Assembly (NCBI GenBank): GCA_035293845.1
Contig: DATGMB010000081.1
Coordinates: 1 to 22,224, forward strand
Origin: DATGMB01 sp035293845
Lineage (GTDB): Bacteria > Acidobacteriota > Terriglobia > Bryobacterales > Bryobacteraceae
Length of the DNA stretch: 22,224 nt
Direction of reading: 5' to 3'
The position numbers were made by a program, and so were the translations under genes. This document shows positions 6,883 to 14,628 of the stretch, in pieces. The notes beneath the pieces are model-generated. The model saw only the letters and a program-made list of their open reading frames with translations. It was not told the DNA's origin and made no database searches. Every line of letters begins with the position of its first letter. Within the stretch, counting starts at the first letter, position 1.

Positions 6883-7848
6883 CTAGACCAGGCAATTCCG
6901 GCAATAATCCACGCACTTCGCGATCTCGTGCAGCACGTCCGAGCCTTCCGGCACTTTGTATTCGAACTCGATGGTCGCCTGGAACGGATACTTCTCGCGC
7001 TTCATCAATTGAAGGACATCTTTGATCGGCGTGTCCCCCTGGCCGAACGGCATGTTCGGGCCGTCGTCCATCTTCCGGTCCTTGATGTGGATGTGGGTGA
7101 CGCGGTCCGCATACTTCTTGAGGAACGGCACCGGCGAAGTGTTGTTTGCGGCGATGAAGTGCCCGATATCGAGGTTGATACCGTTGTACTTCGAGTAGCT
7201 CATCGCCTTTTCCCAGCTCTCCGGAGCGCCGAACGCCTCGGGATCGTGGATCTTCGTGTGGCCGTGATAGCCGACCATCATCTTGTGCCTGGCCGCGAAC
7301 TCGCCGAGCCACGGCGTCTTGCTGAGCGGGATCTCGCAGGAGATCGCGCGAGCGCCGAGCGTCTTCGCAAGCTGGAAGGCGTAATCCACGACTTCGTCCT
7401 TCATCTTATCGACGCCATCGAACTTGACGATCTCGATCGCGATTCCGGCATCCTCGTACTTCTTGCGGAACGCCTTGACCTGGTCCATCGAGGCCGAAAG
7501 CCGCCACTTCTCGACCGCCTCCGCCTTCGCCTCCGCATCGGCGCGCTGCCTGGCGCGCTCCTCGGGTGTGGGGGGAGTCTTCGGACGCGGATTCGGCATG
7601 GTGTTGTAGTGGATCGGGCAGCCGAAGAATTCCTCGACCGGCTGCGAGCGCAACTCCACCGCGCTCAACCCCAGCTCGACCACAAACTTCTGCACATCGT
7701 CCGCGCTGCCCGGCAGCCCATGAAAGCTGTACGGCACATTGATGCCCACCTGTACGCCGCCGAATTTGGAATTCGGTTTCGCGGCCAGCAACGGCGCCGG
7801 CAGCGCAGCCAGCGCGAGCTTCCCCAAATCTCTACGAGTGATTGCCAT
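6883..7848 (-). CDS. Tat-type xylose-isomerase-like TIM barrel protein
   Basis: This is a 321-residue sugar phosphate isomerase/epimerase-like protein of the AP-endonuclease 2 (PF01261) fold. It opens with a twin-arginine signal, T-R-R-D-L at residues 4-8, followed by a hydrophobic stretch up to about residue 23, so it is probably exported folded. Likely metal ligands are E172 (SCEIPL), H195/H197 (GYHGH), D227 with H230 (LDIGH), H252/H254 (HIHIKDR) and E294 (TIEFEY). A charged Pro/Ala/Glu-rich insert sits at about 85-115. Members of this family isomerise or epimerise keto sugars or inositols, but the substrate here is unknown. The ATG at 7848 has GGGAG just upstream. It is the first gene of the minus-strand run that continues into the TrmO-like gene. 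Confidence 0.87.
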   Translation of the reverse strand: MAITRRDLGKLALAALPAPLLAAKPNSKFGGVQVGINVPYSFHGLPGSADDVQKFVVELGLSAVELRSQPVEEFFGCPIHYNTMPNPRPKTPPTPEERARQRADAEAKAEAVEKWRLSASMDQVKAFRKKYEDAGIAIEIVKFDGVDKMKDEVVDYAFQLAKTLGARAISCEIPLSKTPWLGEFAARHKMMVGYHGHTKIHDPEAFGAPESWEKAMSYSKYNGINLDIGHFIAANNTSPVPFLKKYADRVTHIHIKDRKMDDGPNMPFGQGDTPIKDVLQLMKREKYPFQATIEFEYKVPEGSDVLHEIAKCVDYCRNCLV

Positions 7849-7950
7849 GGTTCTCCCATTCTATATCGCTACAGCTCGCCCAAGCCGGCGCAGCGCGCCG
7901 CCAGCCCCTGACCCCTGATATCATGTCATCCCAACAGTTCAGGAGGCCGC

Positions 7951-10900
7951 ATGTCTCTTCTCAAGACCGCGCTGCTCGCGTCCGCCGCCGTAGCCGCCTT
8001 CGCCCAGGCGCCGCAGATCGCGCCCGGGCAGCTCAATCCGCTTCGCTACCGCTATATCGGACCGGTGGGTAACCGCGTCATCGCCGCCGCCGGCATTCCC
8101 GGCGATCCCAACATCTATTACGTCGGCGCAGCCTCCGGCGGGATCTTCAAAACCACCGATGGCGGCACGGAGTGGCAGCCGGTCTTCGATTCCCAGGACG
8201 TCTCGTCCGTGGGATCTCTGGCCGTCGCGCCCTCCGACCCGAACACCGTCTGGGCCGGCACCGGCGAGACGTTCATCCGCAGCCACATCTCCGTCGGCAA
8301 CGGAATCTATAAATCCACCGACGCCGGCAAGACCTGGACTCATGCCGGACTGGAGAAGACCGGCCGCATCGGCCGCATCGTCATCGACCCCCGCAACCCC
8401 GATGTCGTCCTCGCCTGCGCGCTCGGCCACGCCTATGGGCCGCAGCCGGAACGCGGCGTCTTCCGCACCGCCGATGGCGGAAAGACCTGGCAGCAAGTGC
8501 TCTTCGTCGACCAGAACACCGGCTGCTCCGATCTCGCCATGGACCCGAACAATCCGCGAATTCTCTACGCGGGCATGTGGCAGCTCGAACTGCACACCTG
8601 GCAGCGCGTGAGCGGCGGACCCGGCAGCGGGCTGTACAAGTCGACCGACGGCGGCCTCACCTGGACGCATCTCACCGGCCACGGCCTGCCCAACCCGCCG
8701 GTCGGCAAGATTGGCATCGCGATCGCCAAAAAGACCAGCCGCGTCTACGCGCTGATCGAAACCGGCGATGGCGTCCCGCTCGATGGCAAGCCCACCCAGC
8801 GCGGCCAGCTCTGGCGGTCCGATAACGCCGGCGATTCCTGGGAGGTCGTCAACTATGACCGCCAGCTTGCCGGACGCGCGGCCTATTACACCCGCTGCGC
8901 CGTCGAGCCCGACAATGAAAATGAGATCTTCTTCCTCACCTCCGCGGTCTCGCGTTCGCTCGATGGCGGACGCACCGTCATGGCCGTCGCATCGCCCGGC
9001 GGCGACAACCACGATATGTGGATCGATCCCACCAATGCCGACCGCATGGTGATTGCCAACGATCACGGCATCGGCATCAGCGTCAATCGCGGCCGCACCT
9101 GGCAGCGTGTCCAGTTCCCGGTCGGTCAGATGTATCACGTTACGGTGGATAACCAGATCCCGTACTTCGTCTACGGCAACGAGCAGGACAGCAGCTCGTT
9201 CCGCGGCCCGAGCAACAGCCTCTCCGGAGGGCGCGGCGGTGGCGGCGGCTTCGCTCCGCCCGAGCCGGGCGCGCAAACACCGGGAGCGGCGCCCTTGGCC
9301 GAAGCTGCTGCCGCTCTGGAGGGAGGACGCGGCGGACGGGGCGGACGCGGCGGCGCCGGCGCGGCCCCTTCCGGCGGTCCGATCCCGCGCAGCGCCTGGC
9401 ATTCGGTCACCGGCGGCGAGAGCGGCTTCGCCACGCCCGATCCCGTGGACCCCAACATCATCTGGTCGAGCTCCTCCGGCAACGGCAGCGAGGGCGGCAT
9501 CGTCACCGTGTTCGATGAGCGCAACCATCAGGCGCGGCACGTCGAGATCTGGCCCGAACACACCGGCGGCGCTCCCGCCGCGGACCTCAAATACCGCTTC
9601 AACTGGGAATTCCCGATCCTGATTTCGCCGCACGACCACAACAAGGTCTACGCCGGCAGCCAGTACGTCCACATGACCACCGATCAGGGCCACTCCTGGA
9701 AGGTCATCAGCCCCGACCTCACGCGCAATGACAAGAGCCGCATGCAATTCTCCGGCGGACTCACCGGCGATAATATCGGCGTCGAATACGCCGGTGTGGT
9801 GTTCGCGATCGCGGAGTCTCCCAAACAGGCGGGCGTGATCTGGGCCGGCACCAACGATGGCCTCGTGCAGCTCACGCGCGATGGCGGCCAGCACTGGACC
9901 AACGTCACCGCCAACATCCCCGGCCTGCCGGAATGGGGCACGGTCTCCAACATCGAGGCATCCCGCTTCGACGCCGGCACGGCGTACATCACTGTCGATC
10001 TGCACCAGGTCAACAATCGCGATCCCTTCGTCTACAAAACCGCCGATTACGGCAAGACGTGGACCAAAATTGTCGACGGCATTCCGCCGGGCATGCTCAG
10101 CTACGCGCACTGCATCCGCGAAGATCCGGTGCGCCGCGGCCTGCTCTTTCTCGGCACCGAGAACGCGATTTACGTCTCCTTCAACGACGGTGAAAACTGG
10201 CAGCCGCTGCAATCCAACCTCCCGCACGCGCCGGTCTATTGGATCGCCATCCAGCCGCATTTCCACGATCTCGTGCTCGCGACCTACGGCCGCGGCTTCT
10301 GGATCCTGGACGACATCACTCCACTCGAGCAGATGACGATGCAGGCCCTCTCGTCCGATGCGTACCTCTTCCCGCCGCGCGACGCCTACCGTTTCCGCAA
10401 CGCCACCCAGCCGGAAAGCATGCCGAACGATCCCACGGCCGGCCAGAATCCGCCCTACGGCGCATCGCTCGACTATTACCTCCAGTCGCGGCCGCAAGCG
10501 CCCGTCCGCCTGTCGATCGTGGATGCCAGCGGCCGCACCGTCCGCACTCTTGCCGCCGGCGCGCAGCCCGGCATCAACCGCATCTGGTGGGACCTGCGCT
10601 TCGAGCCCACCCGTGAAATCCGGCTGCGCAGCGCCCCGCTCTACGCGCCCGAAATCACGCTCAACGCGGAAGGCTGGCGCCCGGCCCCCGGCGAACGCCG
10701 CATCTCGCTGCTGGCGCCTCCGGGCACTTATACCGTCAAGCTGACGATCGGCGGCAAGGAGTACACCCAGCCGCTCAAGGTCCTCAAGGACCCGCACTCC
10801 AACGGCACCGAGGGCGATATCCAGATCCAGACGAAGCTGATGACGTCGCTCGCCGGAACGATGAACAGCATGGTCGATGCCGTGAACCAGATCGAATCGC

Positions 10901-11283
10901 TGCGCGCTCAATTGCTGCAGCTCAAATCGGCGCTCGGCGCGGAGGAAGCGAGCGCTCCGGTCCGCAGCGCGGCCGATCAGCTCTCGGAGAAGCTGATCGC
11001 GATCGAGGGCGAGCTGATCCAGTTGCGGGTCACGGGGCGCGGGCAGGATGACGTGCGCTTCCCGCCGAAGCTGATATCGAAGATCGGCTATCTCGCCTCG
11101 GGCGTGGAGAGCTCGGACTACCAGCCGACCACCCAGCAGGTGGCCGTCCACGACGAATTGAAGGAACAGGCCGCCACTCAGCAGCAGCATTTGAAGCTGC
11201 TGCTCGAAAAGGATCTCGCGGATTTCAACGCGCTGCTGCGGCAGCGCAATGTGCCGAACGTGATCTCGAACAACCTTCCCTGA
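7951..11283 (+). CDS. Secreted BNR/Asp-box repeat (sortilin/VPS10-like) beta-propeller protein
   Basis: This 1110-residue protein has a signal peptide (MSLLKTALLASAAVAAFAQA, probable cleavage after AFA). About ten Asp-box-like repeats of the form S/T-x-D-x-G-x-T-W follow (for example KTTDGGTEW, KSTDAGKTW, RTADGGKTW, KSTDGGLTW, MTTDQGHSW, KTADYGKTW), which build beta-propellers. A Gly/Arg/Ala-rich insert of about 50 residues (roughly 424-476) interrupts the repeats. After about residue 850 there is a FlgD-like or Ig-like strand-rich part and a predicted coiled coil near 960-1010. Such proteins are abundant in Acidobacteriota and are often labelled glycosyl hydrolase, but no hydrolase active site can be identified here. 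AGGAGG at 7941-7946 sets the start. The gene is divergent from the TIM-barrel gene. Confidence 0.9.
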   Translation: MSLLKTALLASAAVAAFAQAPQIAPGQLNPLRYRYIGPVGNRVIAAAGIPGDPNIYYVGAASGGIFKTTDGGTEWQPVFDSQDVSSVGSLAVAPSDPNTVWAGTGETFIRSHISVGNGIYKSTDAGKTWTHAGLEKTGRIGRIVIDPRNPDVVLACALGHAYGPQPERGVFRTADGGKTWQQVLFVDQNTGCSDLAMDPNNPRILYAGMWQLELHTWQRVSGGPGSGLYKSTDGGLTWTHLTGHGLPNPPVGKIGIAIAKKTSRVYALIETGDGVPLDGKPTQRGQLWRSDNAGDSWEVVNYDRQLAGRAAYYTRCAVEPDNENEIFFLTSAVSRSLDGGRTVMAVASPGGDNHDMWIDPTNADRMVIANDHGIGISVNRGRTWQRVQFPVGQMYHVTVDNQIPYFVYGNEQDSSSFRGPSNSLSGGRGGGGGFAPPEPGAQTPGAAPLAEAAAALEGGRGGRGGRGGAGAAPSGGPIPRSAWHSVTGGESGFATPDPVDPNIIWSSSSGNGSEGGIVTVFDERNHQARHVEIWPEHTGGAPAADLKYRFNWEFPILISPHDHNKVYAGSQYVHMTTDQGHSWKVISPDLTRNDKSRMQFSGGLTGDNIGVEYAGVVFAIAESPKQAGVIWAGTNDGLVQLTRDGGQHWTNVTANIPGLPEWGTVSNIEASRFDAGTAYITVDLHQVNNRDPFVYKTADYGKTWTKIVDGIPPGMLSYAHCIREDPVRRGLLFLGTENAIYVSFNDGENWQPLQSNLPHAPVYWIAIQPHFHDLVLATYGRGFWILDDITPLEQMTMQALSSDAYLFPPRDAYRFRNATQPESMPNDPTAGQNPPYGASLDYYLQSRPQAPVRLSIVDASGRTVRTLAAGAQPGINRIWWDLRFEPTREIRLRSAPLYAPEITLNAEGWRPAPGERRISLLAPPGTYTVKLTIGGKEYTQPLKVLKDPHSNGTEGDIQIQTKLMTSLAGTMNSMVDAVNQIESLRAQLLQLKSALGAEEASAPVRSAADQLSEKLIAIEGELIQLRVTGRGQDDVRFPPKLISKIGYLASGVESSDYQPTTQQVAVHDELKEQAATQQQHLKLLLEKDLADFNALLRQRNVPNVISNNLP

Positions 11284-11285
11284 CC

Positions 11286-11310
11286 GGTGGCGCAGGCCCA
11301 TGGCCTGCGC
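11286..11310. repeat. REP-like palindromic intergenic repeat, copy 2
   Basis: This is identical over 25 bp to the element at 1818-1842, with the same 9-bp stem and CAT loop. It starts two bases after the BNR gene stop codon, the same placement relative to a stop as copy 1. Confidence 0.7.
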
Positions 11311-11372
11311 GCGCCGCGTTCCGGCTACGGAGACCCGGCTTTCACACCTCGACGTGCGTTTGGCCAACGAAA

Positions 11373-11403
11373 AGCCGCCCCCCAACAGGCGGATTTTGCG
11401 GCT
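11373..11403 (-). terminator. Possible minus-strand terminator hairpin
   Basis: AGCCGC at 11373-11378 pairs with GCGGCT at 11398-11403. Inside it, CCGCC and GGCGG form a second possible stem followed on the minus strand by CTTTTCG. It lies downstream of the minus-strand HdeD gene and could end that operon. The two stems overlap, so the folded form is uncertain. Confidence 0.4.
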
Positions 11404-11428
11404 AAGTGATTGGCAGTATTGAGGCGCG

Positions 11429-11451
11429 ACCGCCTGTAGCAGGCGGTTTTT
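11429..11451 (+). terminator. Rho-independent terminator-like hairpin
   Basis: ACCGCCTG, loop TAG, CAGGCGGT form a perfect 8-bp stem that runs straight into five T residues on the plus strand. It lies about 150 bp after the BNR gene and is the best terminator candidate in the window. On the minus strand the flanking sequence is not A-rich enough to read as a U-run, so it is called for the plus strand. The 11311-11509 stretch around it holds no convincing gene. Confidence 0.65.
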
Positions 11452-11509
11452 GGTGCGCGCGGAGCCATGCGGCAGAGCAGCCCACGGCCGGCTTGCGACC
11501 GCGAATCTC

Positions 11510-12085
11510 TCAATGCACCGGGGCCGGAATCCCCGGCCCCGCGTGCAGCGTCCGGTCCCACGTCCGGAGCCGGAGCCCCAGCGCGACCAGCAGCGCGCCG
11601 ACGAGCAGCGTAAATCCGCCGAACCACATCGCGATCACGAGCGCCCCGACCGCCGGCGCGGCAATCACCAGGAACCCGAATATCACCGACACGATGCCGC
11701 CGAGCGCCAGCAGCCACTCGTCAGGAACGTGCCGCCGCAGCCACATTGCGGCCACGATCTCGCAGATTCCCGTGAGGATCGCGAATACGCCGAGCAGCAA
11801 CACCAGCGTCAGCAGCGTGATTTTCGGCCACCCCACCGCAACCACCCCCGCGGCGATTCCGATGATCCCCTCGAACATCAGCGCGCCCCACCGCTCCCGG
11901 GCCTCGATCGCGTGGACCGCGCCCGCAATGCCGAGGATTCCCTGCAACACCGCGTAGCCTGCGAAGAGAAACACCAGCGCGGCCAATGTGATCCTGGGCC
12001 AGATGAATGTCCCGAGCCCGACGGCGATGGCAATGATTCCCCGAAGCACCAGCGACCACCAGTTCCTCTCGAGCGAAAATCTCAT
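11510..12085 (-). CDS. HdeD/DUF308 family membrane protein
   Basis: This 191-residue protein has about six hydrophobic helices arranged as three similar hairpins. Each pair contains an internally repeated pattern such as LRGIIAIAVGLGTFIWP, FEGIIGIAAGVVAVGWP and LGGIVSVIFGFLVIAAP. This is the layout of the HdeD/DUF308 family, named from an acid-resistance membrane protein of E. coli. The molecular activity is unknown. The short N-terminus (MRFSLERNWW) and the arginine/tryptophan entry to the first helix are typical. It lies 33 bp downstream of the DNA ligase gene on the same strand and is probably the last gene of that operon. Only a weak AGG-type binding site precedes the ATG. Confidence 0.85.
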   Translation of the reverse strand: MRFSLERNWWSLVLRGIIAIAVGLGTFIWPRITLAALVFLFAGYAVLQGILGIAGAVHAIEARERWGALMFEGIIGIAAGVVAVGWPKITLLTLVLLLGVFAILTGICEIVAAMWLRRHVPDEWLLALGGIVSVIFGFLVIAAPAVGALVIAMWFGGFTLLVGALLVALGLRLRTWDRTLHAGPGIPAPVH

Positions 12086-12118
12086 AACCTGTGAGTCTGC
12101 ACTCTTCGTGCCAGCCGC

Positions 12119-13144
12119 TCACCGCGTTCCCTTGGCTCGTTCCCGTACGATTTCCTTCGCGTCTTTATCCGCGCGCTCGCCAAGAAAGCGCGGGTGCCGC
12201 AGTTTTCCATCCTTCGTCCACTCGGTGAACCGCACCTGCGCGACCAGCTTCGGCTGCGCCCAGTGCACCCCCCGCTCCGCCGGCGTCTCTCCGGCGAATG
12301 GACACTCCGGCGTCTCGATCGCCGCCAGCCGGCCACCCAGGTCCTCCAGAATTCCCGTGTTGAATCCGGTCCCGACCTTGCCCGCGTACCGCAGCCTGCC
12401 GTCTTCGTAATAGCCGAGCAGCAGCGCGCCAAAGCCCGTGCGCTTGCCTTGCGGTTCGGTATAGCCGCCGATCACAAACTCCTGCGCGTTCCAGCACTTC
12501 ACCTTCAGCCAATCGCGCGAGCGCCGCGAGAGATACGTGCTATCGAGCCTCTTGGCGATCATTCCTTCCAGCCGATCGCGGCAGCACTCCCGGTAATACG
12601 CTTCGCCGTCCCGCTCGCGGTGCTCCGTGAAGCGCAGCGGGCCGCGGAAATCGAACGCCCGCCGCAGCAGCGCTTTCCGGTATTCGAGCGGCAATTCGCG
12701 GAGGTCGCGGCCGTCCAGGTAGAGGAGATCGAAGAGGTAGTAGAAGACTTCCACGCCACGGCTGCGGGCCGCCGCCGGATCGCGAATCTGCATGCGCTGC
12801 TGGATCTGCGCAAAGCTGGTGACGCCATCCTGAAACGCGACGATCTCGCCATCCGCGATGTAGTCTCCGGCCGGCTGCCGGCCGAGCGGCTCCACCAGTT
12901 CCGGGTAGGTGCCGTTCAGAGGCTTCCCGTTGCGGGAAAGCAGCCGCGCACGGCCGCCCTGCACGAATGTGAGGCAGCGCTCGCCATCCAGCTTGGGCTC
13001 GAAGATCCAACCGGCGCCGGAAAACGGCTCGGCCGTGAGCGTCGCCAGCATCGGGCCGATCCAGCGCGGCTGCGGGCCGGCGCGCGCGCGCTTGCGGAGC
13101 TCCGCGGGAAGGCTGGCCATCCAGTCTGCCGCTTGCGTGCTCAT
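12119..13144 (-). CDS. ATP-dependent DNA ligase, LigD-type ligase domain only
   Basis: This 341-residue protein is an ATP-dependent ligase that should seal nicks or ends through an AMP-lysine intermediate. Motif I is E49-P-K51-L-D-G, with K51 as the adenylated lysine. Further signatures are the FDLLYLDGRDL strand (motif III), EGMIAKR (motif IV) and DWLKVK (motif V), followed by an OB fold ending with RHPRFLG (motif VI). It corresponds to the ligase part of bacterial LigD, with no polymerase or phosphoesterase domain fused, and no Ku gene is seen in the window. The ATG at 13144 overlaps the TGA of the DUF5335 gene (ATGA), so the two are translationally coupled. It may act in non-homologous end joining or other repair. 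Confidence 0.9.
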   Translation of the reverse strand: MSTQAADWMASLPAELRKRARAGPQPRWIGPMLATLTAEPFSGAGWIFEPKLDGERCLTFVQGGRARLLSRNGKPLNGTYPELVEPLGRQPAGDYIADGEIVAFQDGVTSFAQIQQRMQIRDPAAARSRGVEVFYYLFDLLYLDGRDLRELPLEYRKALLRRAFDFRGPLRFTEHRERDGEAYYRECCRDRLEGMIAKRLDSTYLSRRSRDWLKVKCWNAQEFVIGGYTEPQGKRTGFGALLLGYYEDGRLRYAGKVGTGFNTGILEDLGGRLAAIETPECPFAGETPAERGVHWAQPKLVAQVRFTEWTKDGKLRHPRFLGERADKDAKEIVRERAKGTR

Positions 13145-13503
13145 GCCTCCAGCGCGAACGCCCCGGCCGCCGTCAATTCGAGGATCGTTTTCGTGCCATC
13201 GTCCGACTCGACTTCGAACACCAGCCGCGCCGTTTCGGTCGCGGGCAGAATGTGAACCGCCGTCGCGTGATGCACGCCATGCGTGAGGTGGGCGCCCATC
13301 CTGGAGCTGAAACTGATCCAGACGGTCCGGTCGTGGTTTTTGACGTCCGAGGAAACGCCCTCGAGCGGCCGGTTCTCCGTCTCGACCTGGTATAACGGTT
13401 CGTCTCCGCACCCGATCACCTCCAGGCGAGCGTGCGCGCCGCGGTTTTCCCGCGTGAATTCGGCCAGAAAGGGGATCCACTGCTCGATCGGAATCTCCTG
13501 CAT
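13141..13503 (-). CDS. DUF5335 family protein
   Basis: This 120-residue acidic soluble protein begins MQEIPIEQWIPFLAEFTREN. That matches, from memory, the N-terminal pattern of DUF5335 proteins (R/Q-E-I-P-x-x-x-W-x-x-F-L-x-x-F), which continue with the strand motifs RLEVIG, NRPLEGVSSDV, HLTHGVHHATAVHI and a final LELT strand. No function is known for the family and no catalytic residues are evident. An upstream in-frame ATG exists, but GGGAGG lies 4 bp before the ATG at 13503, which decides the start. It heads a minus-strand operon with the ligase (4-nt overlap) and the HdeD-like gene. The grouping suggests a stress or repair role, which is inference only. Confidence 0.8.
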   Translation of the reverse strand: MQEIPIEQWIPFLAEFTRENRGAHARLEVIGCGDEPLYQVETENRPLEGVSSDVKNHDRTVWISFSSRMGAHLTHGVHHATAVHILPATETARLVFEVESDDGTKTILELTAAGAFALEA

Positions 13504-13513
13504 GGTCCTCCCA

Positions 13514-13542
13514 TTGGCGGGGATGCTGGTATTCGCCATACT
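13514..13542 (+). promoter_or_regulatory. Possible sigma-70-like promoter for the HMA2-like gene
   Basis: TTGGCG (13514-13519) and CATACT (13537-13542) are 17 bp apart, each four of six to the E. coli consensus. The element lies 65 bp before the HMA2-like start, in the divergent gap with the DUF5335 gene. Consensus rules may not hold for this phylum. Confidence 0.3.
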
Positions 13543-13607
13543 GTGCGGAGTGCAGCTACCATGCCACTCGGCGCGCCGATGTCGTAAAGTGGCCTCTGGA
13601 GGCAACC

Positions 13608-14249
13608 ATGACCCGGATCGCCGAACTCCAGCATCACGTCCCGGGCAGGCTTCGGCTGCGCCTTCCCTTTGTCAAGGGGGACCCGGCCGGATTGGAATCC
13701 ATCCGCACCGCGCTCGCGGAGCTTGCCGGCGTCCGGCGCGTCGATGCCCGGCCGTTGACCGCCACGGTGGTGATTGCGTACGATCCCGCTCAGTTTCCCG
13801 GTTTTCCCGGAACGCTGGAACAATATGCGGAAAGGCACGGACTCTTTGCCCTGGGCTATGAAAAGGAAGCCAACGGGCCCGATGTTTCCGAGACGGATAA
13901 GTCCATCCAGCGCGCCTTCGACGGCTTGAACCGGTCGATGCAGCAGGCCTTCGGCAACGCGATCAATCTCAAGGAACTGCTGCCCATCGCCGTCGGCCTC
14001 TACGGTTTCTGGTTCGTCGATAAGACCGCCGCCGCCGCGCAGTGGCTGAACTGGATCCAGTTCGCCTTCGACACCTATATCGACCTGCACGAAAACGAAC
14101 CGGTGGCCGACCTCAGCCAGAAACTCGAGGCGCTTGGGATTCAGATGCTGGAGCAGCAGGCCGAAACAGCCGAAGCGCTCCGCGCCGAGCTCGCCGCGCT
14201 GCGCGAGGAAATCCGGCTCCTGGCCGCGAGGCCGCCCGCTCCGGCGTAA
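13608..14249 (+). CDS. HMA2-like domain membrane-associated protein
   Basis: This is a 213-residue protein. Residues 1-65 (HHVPGRLRLRLP, then LAELAGVRRVDARPLTATVVIAYDP) have the beta-alpha-beta pattern of the heavy-metal-associated fold. The metal-binding CxxC is absent, as in the HMA2 group found near metal P-type ATPases and alone. One or two hydrophobic helices follow at about 120-155 (ELLPIAVGLYGFWFV and nearby). The C-terminal 50 residues form a heptad-rich coiled coil. CTGGAGG precedes the ATG at 13608 and fixes the start. Its role is unknown; it may be a membrane-tethered scaffold. Its last 137 bp are antisense to the end of the convergent GtrA-like gene. Confidence 0.78.
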   Translation: MTRIAELQHHVPGRLRLRLPFVKGDPAGLESIRTALAELAGVRRVDARPLTATVVIAYDPAQFPGFPGTLEQYAERHGLFALGYEKEANGPDVSETDKSIQRAFDGLNRSMQQAFGNAINLKELLPIAVGLYGFWFVDKTAAAAQWLNWIQFAFDTYIDLHENEPVADLSQKLEALGIQMLEQQAETAEALRAELAALREEIRLLAARPPAPA

Positions 14250-14628
14250 ACACCCAACGCTCCGCTGCCAGGAAATTCGCCGGCGCACAGACCGCAATTG
14301 CCGCCGCCTGCGCCGCCAGGGGCGGAGCTCCTGCCCACGCGACGAACGCATGCACCAGGGCGGCATTTGCCGCCACGGACACCAGCCCGTTGGCCGCGTG
14401 GAACCGCCACAACCGGATCGCCCGTTCCCGCAGCCCCGCCGCCGGCCGGCTTCGCCACGTAAACCGCTCGTGCCAGCAGAAGTTGTGAAGCACTGCCATT
14501 TCGACCGCTGCCGCCGCGGCCGCGGATGCATTGAGACGTCCCCATCGAACCGAAATCTCGAAAAACACCAACTGCAGTGCTGCGCCCAGCAGCCCCACGG
14601 CGCTGAACCATCCGAATCGCGCCCTCAC
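14113..14628 (-). CDS. GtrA-like polytopic membrane protein
   Basis: This 171-residue protein has about four hydrophobic helices and the GtrA-family (PF04138) landmarks. These are FGWFSAVGLLGAALQ at the N-terminus, then EMAVLHNFCWHERFTW (44-59), a WRFHAANG loop, and the final NFLAAERWVF (118-127). GtrA proteins are thought to move polyprenyl-phosphate-linked sugars across the inner membrane or to aid cell-wall glycan synthesis. The start is a GTG at 14628 that overlaps the TGA of the preceding phosphatidyltransferase gene (GTGA), showing tight coupling. The conserved part ends near residue 128. A further 43 Arg/Ala-rich residues run on antisense to the convergent HMA2-like gene before the first stop. 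Confidence 0.82.
   Translation of the reverse strand: MRARFGWFSAVGLLGAALQLVFFEISVRWGRLNASAAAAAAVEMAVLHNFCWHERFTWRSRPAAGLRERAIRLWRFHAANGLVSVAANAALVHAFVAWAGAPPLAAQAAAIAVCAPANFLAAERWVFTPERAASRPGAGFPRAARRARRGALRLFRPAAPASESQAPRVSG

Noticed and set aside
4901..6886. A 661-codon plus-strand frame opposite the synthetase
   Set aside because: The synthetase frame has complete adenylation motifs. The opposite product is Arg/His/Ala-rich with no recognisable fold.
7939..11385. An open frame of 1148 codons on the minus strand across the whole BNR gene
   Set aside because: It mirrors the plus-strand gene, which has a signal peptide, strong AGGAGG and many Asp-box repeats. The antisense product shows no domain or motif; long antisense frames are expected from GC-rich codon use.
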